Of a stretch of DNA of 5,047 bases, positions 1 through 5,047 are shown piece after piece (within the stretch, counting starts at the first letter, position 1; each line of letters opens with the position of its first letter). Source of the stretch: an uncultured Lachnospiraceae bacterium. GTDB lineage: Bacteria; Bacillota; Clostridia; Lachnospirales; Lachnospiraceae. The position numbers and the translations under genes were made by a program. The notes beneath the pieces are model-generated. The model saw only the letters and a program-made list of their open reading frames with translations, did not search any database and was not told where the DNA came from. The stretch spans positions 1 to 5,047 of the forward strand of contig CALEFO010000133.1 of assembly GCA_937877165.1 (NCBI GenBank), in the 5' to 3' direction.

Positions 1-12
1 CTTTATGTCATG

Positions 13-56
13 GCCTTGTCTCATGTTTGGATGAATTTCCAGGCATCAGACAAGGC
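13..56. repeat. Long imperfect inverted repeat downstream of the GH27 stop
   Basis: Perfect 9-bp arms (GCCTTGTCT at 13-21, AGACAAGGC at 48-56) enclose a single mismatch (22/47) and a second 9-bp helix (23-31/39-46 plus 38) around a 6-nt loop at 32-37. In plus-strand RNA the inner helix pairs fully, with two G.U wobbles at 26/43 and 27/42. In minus-strand RNA those two positions become C.A mismatches. No T-tract follows on either strand, so it is not a standard intrinsic terminator. It could be part of a dispersed palindromic repeat or a plus-strand structured RNA. A short palindrome, AAGCG-T-CGCTT, at 64-74 lies between it and the GH27 stop. Confidence 0.55.
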
Positions 57-73
57 AACGACAAAGCGTCGCT

Positions 74-1096
74 TCACAGCCACACCTGATGAGAATGCCT
101 TGCATCAGCATGCATCGTAAGAATTTTCTGGTTTGTTACCAATCCCATGGTAAACGAATCAAATCCGGTCATCTCTCCGCCAATCATCAATGGAGATCGC
201 ATAATGCTCCAAAGGGTCAACATTGAAATCTGTTCATCTCTTGTGAATTTTGTGCGATTATTGATATCGTATACCTGCCGGATCGGTCCAATTGGAAGCA
301 TATCCGCATCCGGCCAATGCCCTGCACCAGCGTGAGTACACCATTTTTCCGCTTTGGAAAACATGTCATACAGATCTTCCCATCTGTCCCAGAAATCCTC
401 GGTAATTCTCCACATATTGGAAATCTGCTTGTAAAGCTCCGCCTTTTCCAGAAGAGCGGGGCCCGGAGACAAACTCAGGATCATGGGTCTGCCGCACTCA
501 TGAAGTGCCTTGCTCAGCATCAGGAGCTCGGTTTCTTCCTTCGGCAGTTCTCTTGCAATATCATCACACTTGATAAAATCCACTCCCCAGGAGGCATACA
601 GGGCAAAAATACTATCATAGTATTCTCTGGCGCCTTCCTTCTCCGGATCCCCACCATACATGTCTGTGTTCCAGTAGCAGATGCTGTCGGTTTTGGCGAT
701 TTCCCTTGCACGCTTGTCCGTCCCCAGAATCATGGTATTCTCACTGACCGCCTGTCTTGGGATTCCTCTCATAATGTGAATGCCAAACTTTAATCCGAGA
801 GAATGCACATAATCTGCAAGCGGTGCAAAGCCAGCTCCATTTGCTGCTGACGGGAACCGATTTACCGCGGGAAGCAGCCTTCCGTACGAATCCATCACCA
901 CGTCCGCAAACGGATGATAATCATTGGTTGTTGCTTCCGGCTCATACCATTGTATATCCACAACCACATATTCCCATCCATACTGCTTCAGATGCTCTGC
1001 CATAAATCTGGCATTCTGTCGTACAATGTCCTCTGTGACAGCCGCGCCATAGCAATCCCAGCTGTTCCATCCCATAGGGGCAATTCTGTTACTCAT
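74..1096 (-). CDS. GH27 alpha-galactosidase-type glycosidase lacking its C-terminal domain
   Basis: A cytoplasmic retaining glycoside hydrolase of family 27, predicted to release terminal alpha-galactose or a related sugar (alpha-GalNAc or beta-L-arabinopyranose are alternatives) from oligosaccharides. There is no signal peptide. Visible family signatures are MGWNSWDCYG at residues 8-17, the VVVDIQWYEP strand at 44-53, KCDD at 176-179 with D178 in the nucleophile position, RITEDFWDRW at 230-239 with D234 in the acid/base position, GHWPDADMLP, and the end of the barrel at LWSIMRSPLMIGG. The ATG at 1096 is preceded by AGAAGGA with a 9-nt spacer, which supports this start. It lies five bases after the stop of the upstream ORF, so the two were probably cotranscribed. 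The protein is 340 aa and ends with HSHQVWL just after the catalytic barrel, where relatives usually continue into a C-terminal beta-sandwich domain of roughly 80-100 residues. Family assignment is firm. Exact substrate and activity are uncertain because of the truncation. Confidence 0.9.
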   Translation of the reverse strand: MSNRIAPMGWNSWDCYGAAVTEDIVRQNARFMAEHLKQYGWEYVVVDIQWYEPEATTNDYHPFADVVMDSYGRLLPAVNRFPSAANGAGFAPLADYVHSLGLKFGIHIMRGIPRQAVSENTMILGTDKRAREIAKTDSICYWNTDMYGGDPEKEGAREYYDSIFALYASWGVDFIKCDDIARELPKEETELLMLSKALHECGRPMILSLSPGPALLEKAELYKQISNMWRITEDFWDRWEDLYDMFSKAEKWCTHAGAGHWPDADMLPIGPIRQVYDINNRTKFTRDEQISMLTLWSIMRSPLMIGGEMTGFDSFTMGLVTNQKILTMHADARHSHQVWL

Positions 1097-1101
1097 ATAA
1101 T

Positions 1102-1380
1102 CTATTCCTTCTCTTTCTTTTCAATTGAGAAATAAATCTGGTATTTTTCATAGCCGACTTGTCGGACAGGAAGAAAACGAATATTTTTCTCCTGTCCTTC
1201 TGTCCGGTAGTTGCTGATCCAACTCTCCCATTCCCTGTCACATTCCGGAACCAGCAGGCTCTCCGGATGCGCTTTCAAATATTCTCCATGTCCGCTCTGC
1301 GGTGTTGGGAAGTCCGATTTCTCTCCTGTAGAATAACTTCCGCAATCAACTCCACACTTCACAAAAGCAGCGGTTCTCAT
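1102..1380 (-). CDS. Hypothetical 92-codon ORF, probably the 3' remnant of a longer gene
   Basis: I do not recognise a family. The part from about residue 30 (GHGEYLKAHPESLLVP onward) reads like natural protein, with a tail NIRFLPVRQVGYEKYQIYF that resembles closing beta-strands, followed by a charged EKKEKE end. No membrane segment or signal peptide is visible. The apparent ATG at 1380-1378 lies in the loop of a strong inverted repeat (1361-1400) and has no convincing ribosome binding site. In-frame alternatives are GTG at 1362 and TTG at 1278, the latter preceded by GGAG. The stop TAG lies five bases before the GH27 ATG, which suggests this was the upstream partner of the glycosidase, perhaps another carbohydrate-active protein. 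That role is inference from context only. A hairpin-forming sequence lies inside the ORF at 1164-1197. Translation is plausible but unproven. Confidence 0.35.
   Translation of the reverse strand: MRTAAFVKCGVDCGSYSTGEKSDFPTPQSGHGEYLKAHPESLLVPECDREWESWISNYRTEGQEKNIRFLPVRQVGYEKYQIYFSIEKKEKE
1106..1112 (-). promoter_or_regulatory. Ribosome binding site of the GH27 gene
   Basis: AGAAGGA on the minus strand, 9 nt upstream of the ATG at 1096. It lies inside the last codons of the upstream 92-codon ORF, whose TAG is at 1102-1104. This fixes the GH27 start and suggests the two reading frames were once neighbours in one operon. Confidence 0.65.
1164..1197. repeat. Inverted repeat inside the hypothetical ORF
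   Basis: GGACAGG (1164-1170) and AGAAAA (1172-1177) pair with TTTTCT (1185-1190) and CCTGTCC (1191-1197). The result is a 13-bp stem with one bulged base at 1171 and a 7-nt loop at 1178-1184. A smaller hairpin, CCGAC-TT-GTCGG, overlaps its left end at 1154-1165. Neither is followed by a clear T-tract. The function is unknown. Confidence 0.45.
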
Positions 1381-1400
1381 CCGAGTTCCGCTGCTTTTGT
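1361..1400 (-). terminator. Bidirectional intrinsic terminator after the permease/plsY-like unit
   Basis: A perfect 13-bp inverted repeat: ACAAAAGCAGCGG at 1361-1373 and CCGCTGCTTTTGT at 1388-1400, with a 14-nt loop at 1374-1387. The GC-rich core is flanked by an A-run on one side and a T-run on the other, so either strand produces a stem ending in U-rich RNA. It lies about 100 bases downstream of the plsY-like stop and is the natural end of that transcript. Plus-strand transcription would also meet GCTTTTGTTT here. Confidence 0.75.
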
Positions 1401-1503
1401 TTGCACTGCTTATTAAAATCTGAGATCATCGTTCACCAGAATCACGTGAATCCGAACCGCTGTGCATTGATGGGCAATGCAGGAAACCCGATTGGCGTTT
1501 CCG
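1401..1503. other. Intergenic stretch between the terminator and the plsY-like stop
   Basis: I see no gene here. Minor symmetric elements are a weak stem GGAAAC/GTTTCC (1482-1487/1497-1502) directly after the plsY-like stop, a 6-bp stem GCATTG/CAATGC (1464-1469/1475-1480), and the 8-bp palindrome TCACGTGA at 1442-1449. None is strong enough to assign a role. Confidence 0.4.
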
Positions 1504-2109
1504 TTAATTGCCTCGAAATTTGCATACTTCTTCTCCGCAAAAAATTCTCGCTATGTCACGATAATGCCGACTGAGCATTACGAATTCTCCCAGTGCAATG
1601 AAAACAACCGCTTCCGTGCCAAGCTTCCAGGCCGCAAAGGGAAGTGCTATGGCAGGAATCAGTACAGCTTCCAGCGGAAGATATCCGGTAAGAACAGTCA
1701 CCACACCGCCCAGGATGCAGAAAGCAGTCCCCCTGATCGGCATCAGAAGAATCAGCCAGGTGCAGGTCACTGTTACTCCCTTTCTGTCCTTGCCCTTGGT
1801 CCAGAACAGAAAATTATGACCGAGAATGCAGCCGAAGCCTGACCAATAAAGAGTTTCCCTTCCCAATTCTTTTCCGAACAGCGCAAAGGCCAACGCCAGC
1901 CCCAGTAACGTTTTCAGAATATCTCCAAGTAAAACCAGAATTCCTTCCTTTTTACCAATGTTGGCCATCACATTGTCCATGCCCGGATTCCCAGTTCCAA
2001 TCTTCCAGATACTCTCCCCCGTGCTCCTTCTCACAATGAACGGAGCCATTATACCAACTGCAATAACCACGCCAGCAGCAAAAGGGCTGCAAGGTCTAAA
2101 CAATTCCAC
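1504..2109 (-). CDS. Divergent PlsY-like glycerol-3-phosphate acyltransferase
   Basis: An integral membrane protein of the PlsY family, whose members move the acyl group from acyl-phosphate to sn-glycerol-3-phosphate in the first step of phospholipid synthesis. All three family motifs can be placed: GTGNPGMDN at 38-46 (usual GSGNxGxTN), GHNF...KGVTVT at 97-115 (usual glycine-rich GGKGVAT loop), and HYRDIARIFCGEE at 182-194 (usual HxxNIxRLxxGxE). LGDILK (61-66) matches the conserved LGDxxKG region. The GTG at 2109 is preferred because it keeps the first membrane helix (about 10-26); it overlaps the permease by 61 nt and has only a weak GGCGAG upstream. An ATG at 2049 forms a TAATG stop/start overlap with the permease but would remove that helix. 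The length of 201 aa is normal. Motif 1 is substituted at usually conserved Ser (T39), Thr (D45) and Arg (W35) positions, and motif 3 Asn is D185, so this may be a paralogue with altered function. Confidence 0.8.
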   Translation of the reverse strand: MELFRPCSPFAAGVVIAVGIMAPFIVRRSTGESIWKIGTGNPGMDNVMANIGKKEGILVLLGDILKTLLGLALAFALFGKELGRETLYWSGFGCILGHNFLFWTKGKDRKGVTVTCTWLILLMPIRGTAFCILGGVVTVLTGYLPLEAVLIPAIALPFAAWKLGTEAVVFIALGEFVMLSRHYRDIARIFCGEEVCKFRGN

Positions 2110-3161
2110 AGTGTAAACTCGCCAAAATACCGCGCGGTCTGTGCGCGCTTTCTTCCCGTATACAGCTGAAATGTAATGATGCTGGCCATCGAAGCAATGA
2201 GAGTCCCAAGGCCTCCAAGATTCGTTCCTACCACCAGAAGCTCTCCCTCCGGAGTAAAGCCAGACAGCAGAATCGCTGCCGGAACATTGCTGACCACCTG
2301 CGATGCAAGAACAGCCACTTGAAGCTCATGCCCCTGCAGCATGGAGAGGATTGCACTACGGACTTCCGGCATACTGCCCAGATTGCCGATCAGAATAAAG
2401 AAGAAAACAAAGGTCAGGAGAAGACTGTAATTCACCTTTCGAAGCGCACTCCTGTCACAAATCAGCAAAGCCACAAGTACCGCAGCGAGTACACACCAGA
2501 TGTTCAGGATCCGGAGCACTGCCAGAACAGCTCCTGCAAACAGTACACCATACAAAATCCAGCTGCCCGTTCGAACCGACCTGTTTTCCAGCTCCGGTTC
2601 ATCCTTCCCGGCAGGAAGGGGCCCCTTTGGAATCAAAAAAGACTGCAGCAGCAACAGTCCAAGCGCCAGCAATGCATATGGCAGCATCAGCTGCAGAAAT
2701 CTTCCGGTGTGAATTTCATAAAAAGAGGATAGATACAGGTTCTGCGGATTACCAAACGGTGTGACCATGCTCCCGAGGTTCGCTGCGATGGTTTCCTGTA
2801 CCAAGGTACGGATTAGCGTTCTCTCCCCGGCCTCCCTCATAAGCAGCATCGTAAGCGGAACAATCGTCACCAGCGTCACGTCATTGGTAATGAACATAGC
2901 CAGAACAAAGCATAGAAGCATCAGCGCCCGGGAAAGCTTCCGCTGATCCGTAACTCCCTCTGTGATTTTCCGGCTGATCCATTGGAACGCACCTGCTCCG
3001 GAAGCCCCCGCAACAATCGCCATCATGCAAAACAGCAGGGCCAGCGTCCGCCAATTAATATATGTAAGATATGCTGCAGATGGCGGAACTGCCAGGCACG
3101 AAAGTGCCGCCAGTACACCAGAAATCACAAGAATTGGTTCTTTGCGAATAAATGAAAGCAA
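2049..3161 (-). CDS. SLC13/ArsB-type anion permease (citrate-transporter-like domain)
   Basis: A polytopic inner-membrane transporter of the ion transporter superfamily (CitMHS/ArsB/SLC13-like), likely exchanging or cotransporting an inorganic or carboxylate anion. The substrate cannot be read from sequence. From the TTG at 3161 the protein is 370 aa, with about ten hydrophobic segments. Key motifs are FITNDVTLVTIVP (90-102), the re-entrant MVTPFGNPQNLYL (132-144), and the matching second half with VVSNVPAAILLSGF and GTNLGGLGTLIASMASI near the C-terminus. The TTG is chosen because the family consensus (short N-terminus, then FIRKEP and the first helix) begins there, and GGAAAGGCAGG lies just upstream. 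An ATG at 3242 would add 27 residues unlike the family and would overlap the YczE remnant out of frame. The gene ends in TAA at 2049-2051, overlapping the plsY-like frame, so the two are almost certainly translated from one message. Confidence 0.85.
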   Translation of the reverse strand: MLSFIRKEPILVISGVLAALSCLAVPPSAAYLTYINWRTLALLFCMMAIVAGASGAGAFQWISRKITEGVTDQRKLSRALMLLCFVLAMFITNDVTLVTIVPLTMLLMREAGERTLIRTLVQETIAANLGSMVTPFGNPQNLYLSSFYEIHTGRFLQLMLPYALLALGLLLLQSFLIPKGPLPAGKDEPELENRSVRTGSWILYGVLFAGAVLAVLRILNIWCVLAAVLVALLICDRSALRKVNYSLLLTFVFFFILIGNLGSMPEVRSAILSMLQGHELQVAVLASQVVSNVPAAILLSGFTPEGELLVVGTNLGGLGTLIASMASIITFQLYTGRKRAQTARYFGEFTLWNCLDLAALLLLAWLLQLV

Positions 3162-3180
3162 TTTTTCGCCTGCCTTTCCA
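3162..3180 (-). promoter_or_regulatory. Ribosome binding region deciding the permease TTG start
   Basis: The minus strand reads GGAAAGGCAGG and then CGAAAAA directly before TTG. The purine-rich block, with a spacer near 7 nt, favours the TTG at 3161 over the upstream in-frame ATG at 3242. Confidence 0.5.
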
Positions 3181-3189
3181 AGGGCTGCA

Positions 3190-3511
3190 TTACCTCTGTG
3201 TCCATTCCAGAATCTTCCTGACACGGCCTTCCAGTAAAGCAATCACCCGCCCCGTCAGTATCATCGAAATGATAGTTCCCGCACCTATACTCAGCGGACT
3301 TCCGGTGAAAAGAAAGCCAATCGCAAGTGAAACTGCGATAGAAACCATCCAGAAGATTCTTTCCAAACCCAAATCCGTGTCCGAGCGAGGTACCAATGAT
3401 ATTGGCCAACCCATCTGCCGGATTCGGCACAATCTCCATCCCAACCGTCAGTGAAGCACCGATCGCTGTCACAACAATCGCCAACAACAGCAGAAGAATC
3501 CGCGACCTATA
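3190..3511 (-). pseudogene. YczE-like membrane protein, 5'-truncated and frameshifted
   Basis: This is the C-terminal half of a YczE/YitT-like integral membrane protein of unknown function. The first piece, on one frame from about 3511, reads RILLLLLAIVVTAIGASL and then EIVPNPADGLANIIG and GFGFGKNLLDGF. The match continues one frame over as IAVSLAIGFLFTG, LSIGAGTIISMILTGRVIALLEG, to a TAA at 3190-3192. Joining the frames needs one base skipped near 3334-3360, meaning one extra base relative to a functional gene. Together the pieces give about 105 residues, against roughly 210-220 usual for the family. The N-terminal helices are missing, and the similarity begins right after the guaA terminator. 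No start codon with a ribosome binding site is visible. I judge it a decayed gene. A sequencing error could explain the frameshift but not the missing half. Confidence 0.7.
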
Positions 3512-3548
3512 TAGAAAATGGGAACCCACTATTATTATGCGGGTTCCC
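3508..3548 (-). terminator. Intrinsic terminator of guaA
   Basis: On the minus strand, 13 bases after the guaA TAA, GGGAACCC pairs with GGGTTCCC (3541-3548 and 3520-3527). The stem extends by one G.U and one C-G pair around a 9-nt loop (ATAATAATA). ATTTTCTATATA follows as the U-rich tail. This is a canonical rho-independent terminator separating guaA from the genes to its left. Confidence 0.85.
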
Positions 3549-3560
3549 GTTGCAGGTACG

Positions 3561-5047
3561 TTATTCAAGTTCAATCGTTCCCGGCGGCTTGCTGGTGAGA
3601 TCATAGAGCACGCGGTTCACTCCCTTGACCTCATTGATAATTCTTGTCATGCAGGTCTGCAGAACGCTCCACGGAATCTCGGCAGCCTCTGCCGTCATAA
3701 AGTCTGAGGTCAGTACGCCGCGAAGCGCAACAGCATAATCATACGTGCGTCCGTCACCCATGACACCGACACTGCGCATATTGGTAAGGGCTGCGAAGAA
3801 CTGGCCCTTTCCCATGTCGATGCCGCCCTTCTCCAGCTCCTCACGGAAGATCGCATCCGCATCCTGCACGATGCGTACCTTCTCTGCCGTCACTTCACCG
3901 ACGATCCGGACACCCAGCCCCGGTCCCGGGAACGGCTGACGGAAAACAAGCTTTCGCGGAAGTCCGAGCTCAAGTCCGGTCTGACGGACCTCATCCTTGA
4001 ACAGATCACGCAGAGGCTCCACAATTTCCTTGAAATCTACATTCTTCGGAAGGCCTCCCACGTTATGATGGGATTTAATCACAGCACTTCCGGTTCCAAC
4101 TGCACCGCTCTCCACAACATCCGGATAGATGGTTCCCTGTGCAAGAAAATCCACGGTTCCAATTTTCTTGGCCTCTTCTTCGAAGATCTTGATAAACTCC
4201 GCGCCGATGATCTTGCGCTTCTTCTCCGGATCCGTAACTCCGGCAAGAAGATTGTAATAACGTTCCGCCGCATTCACACGGATGAAGTTCAGATCAAAAT
4301 TTCCCTTCGGTCCGAAGATTGCCTCGACCTCGTCTCCTTCATTTTTGCGAAGAAGACCATGATCCACGAAGACACAGGTCAGCTGCTTGCCGACCGCCCG
4401 GGCGAGAAGTGCCGCCGCCACAGAAGAATCCACGCCGCCAGACAGGGCGAGAAGAACCTTACCGTTTCCGATCTTCTCACGCAGCTCCCGAATGGTTGTC
4501 TCCGCAAACGAAGACATCTTCCAGCTGCCGCTGCAGCCGCAGACATCAATGACGAAATTCTTCAGGAGCTTCATTCCTTCTTCTGTATGAAGGACCTCTG
4601 GATGGAACTGCGTCGCATAAAGCTTTCTCTCCGGATTCTCCATCGCCGCCACCGGGCAGTCTGCCGTATGCGCTGCAATATGGAAGCCCTCCGGTACCTG
4701 TGCAATGTAATCGGTATGACTCATCCATACGGTGGAGGTTTCCTTCACACCTTTCAAAAGAGCCGATGCCTTGTCATCCACTGACATTTCGGTATGTCCA
4801 TATTCACTGACCGGTGCCGTTGCGACCTTTCCTCCGAGGCGGTAAGCCATCAGCTGCGACCCATAGCAGATTCCAAGAATCGGAACACCGATGTCAAACA
4901 GATCCGCCGAATAGGTCGGAGAGGTCTCCTCATAGACGCTGTTCGGACCACCCGTCAGGATAATTCCCTTCGGATTCATGGTCTTCAGCTTGTCCAGAGA
5001 AATGGTGTAGGGATGAATTTCGCAGTAAACCTGATTTTCCCGGACTC
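3561..5047 (-). CDS. guaA: GMP synthase, glutamine-hydrolysing (5' end outside window)
   Basis: A cytosolic enzyme that converts XMP, glutamine and ATP to GMP, the last step of guanine nucleotide synthesis. Numbering from the Met at 4979: the class I glutamine amidotransferase domain shows GICYGS with nucleophile C38 (codon 4866-4868), and QFHPE with H126 and E128 completing the triad. The ATP-pyrophosphatase domain has the P-loop SGGVDSS at 180-186. The dimerisation domain contains RQPFPGPGLGVRI and ends in KPPGTIELE, the usual GuaA terminus. The Met at 4979 is not the start: the frame is open to the window edge, and 22 more codons encode VRENQVYCEIHPYTIS and onward, which fits the family N-terminus. 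So 494 residues are visible of about 515-520 expected. All catalytic residues seen are intact. The gene is followed by its own terminator, so it is probably monocistronic at this end. Confidence 0.97.
   Translation of the reverse strand, partial: VRENQVYCEIHPYTISLDKLKTMNPKGIILTGGPNSVYEETSPTYSADLFDIGVPILGICYGSQLMAYRLGGKVATAPVSEYGHTEMSVDDKASALLKGVKETSTVWMSHTDYIAQVPEGFHIAAHTADCPVAAMENPERKLYATQFHPEVLHTEEGMKLLKNFVIDVCGCSGSWKMSSFAETTIRELREKIGNGKVLLALSGGVDSSVAAALLARAVGKQLTCVFVDHGLLRKNEGDEVEAIFGPKGNFDLNFIRVNAAERYYNLLAGVTDPEKKRKIIGAEFIKIFEEEAKKIGTVDFLAQGTIYPDVVESGAVGTGSAVIKSHHNVGGLPKNVDFKEIVEPLRDLFKDEVRQTGLELGLPRKLVFRQPFPGPGLGVRIVGEVTAEKVRIVQDADAIFREELEKGGIDMGKGQFFAALTNMRSVGVMGDGRTYDYAVALRGVLTSDFMTAEAAEIPWSVLQTCMTRIINEVKGVNRVLYDLTSKPPGTIELE

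Noticed and set aside
10..120. Plus-strand 36-aa frame through the inverted repeat at the left edge
   Set aside because: It starts within the repeat, overlaps the conserved GH27 3' end and has no recognisable family. The symmetry of the DNA is the better explanation.
317..793. Plus-strand open frame of 158 codons opposite the GH27 gene
   Set aside because: It is antisense to conserved catalytic-domain sequence and has no family resemblance. The minus-strand reading explains the region.
1159..1416. Plus-strand 85-codon frame overlapping the hypothetical ORF and terminator
   Set aside because: It runs through the 13-bp terminator stem, has no clear ribosome binding site and opposes the prevailing transcription. 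Its composition is less protein-like than the minus-strand frame.
2616..2627. Perfect 12-bp palindrome AAGGGGCCCCTT
   Set aside because: It lies within the permease coding sequence, encodes an ordinary loop (PKGPLP), and has no supporting context for a binding site.
3162..3242. Upstream in-frame ATG at 3242 as the permease start
   Set aside because: The extra 27 residues are unlike the family and come from reading the end of the YczE remnant in another frame. The TTG at 3161 has a better ribosome binding region and a consensus N-terminus.
4065..4784. Plus-strand open frame of 239 codons opposite guaA
   Set aside because: It is fully antisense to the well-conserved GMP synthase, shows no recognisable domain, and is rich in Arg, His and Cys, as expected of a shadow frame in mid-GC DNA.
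4977..4979. ATG at 4979 as the guaA start
   Set aside because: The 22 codons upstream to the window edge encode conserved GuaA N-terminal sequence, so the gene begins outside the window.
1..5047. CRISPR array, tRNA, rRNA, riboswitch or transposase gene
   Set aside because: No regularly spaced repeats, cloverleaf, ribosomal sequence or transposase motifs were seen on either strand. Any guaA leader riboswitch would lie outside the window.

Overview
The window reads as a mid-GC Bacillota chromosome, most likely a gut Clostridia/Lachnospiraceae type. This is inferred from the protein sequences (a clostridial-looking GuaA and a cytoplasmic GH27 glycosidase), not from any marker RNA. Every supportable gene lies on the minus strand, so transcription runs from the right end of the window to the left.

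Right part (about 3508-5047): guaA, the glutamine-hydrolysing GMP synthase of purine synthesis. It is intact except that its first few tens of codons lie beyond the window edge. It ends in a clear intrinsic terminator (stem 3520-3529/3539-3548 with a U-rich tail).

Middle part (1504-3511): immediately past that terminator is a 5'-truncated, frameshifted remnant of a YczE-like integral membrane protein (3190-3511). It is followed by a two-gene unit: an SLC13/ArsB-type anion permease (best start TTG at 3161) and a divergent PlsY-like acyl-phosphate:glycerol-3-phosphate acyltransferase, which overlaps the permease end. The unit ends at a perfect 13-bp inverted repeat (1361-1400) that looks like a bidirectional terminator.

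Left part (1-1380): an unrecognised 92-codon ORF whose apparent ATG lies in the terminator loop, so it is probably the 3' end of a lost gene. Five bases later, with a good ribosome binding site, comes a GH27 alpha-galactosidase-type enzyme. Its catalytic barrel is complete, but the gene stops where the C-terminal beta domain should begin, next to a short palindrome and a long imperfect inverted repeat (13-56).

I see no CRISPR array, tRNA, rRNA, transposase gene or convincing new multi-gene system. The most notable points are the truncated GH27 gene with its hairpin-rich 3' junction, the PlsY-like protein with substitutions at motif-1 positions, and a recurring pattern of gene remnants that end at hairpins.
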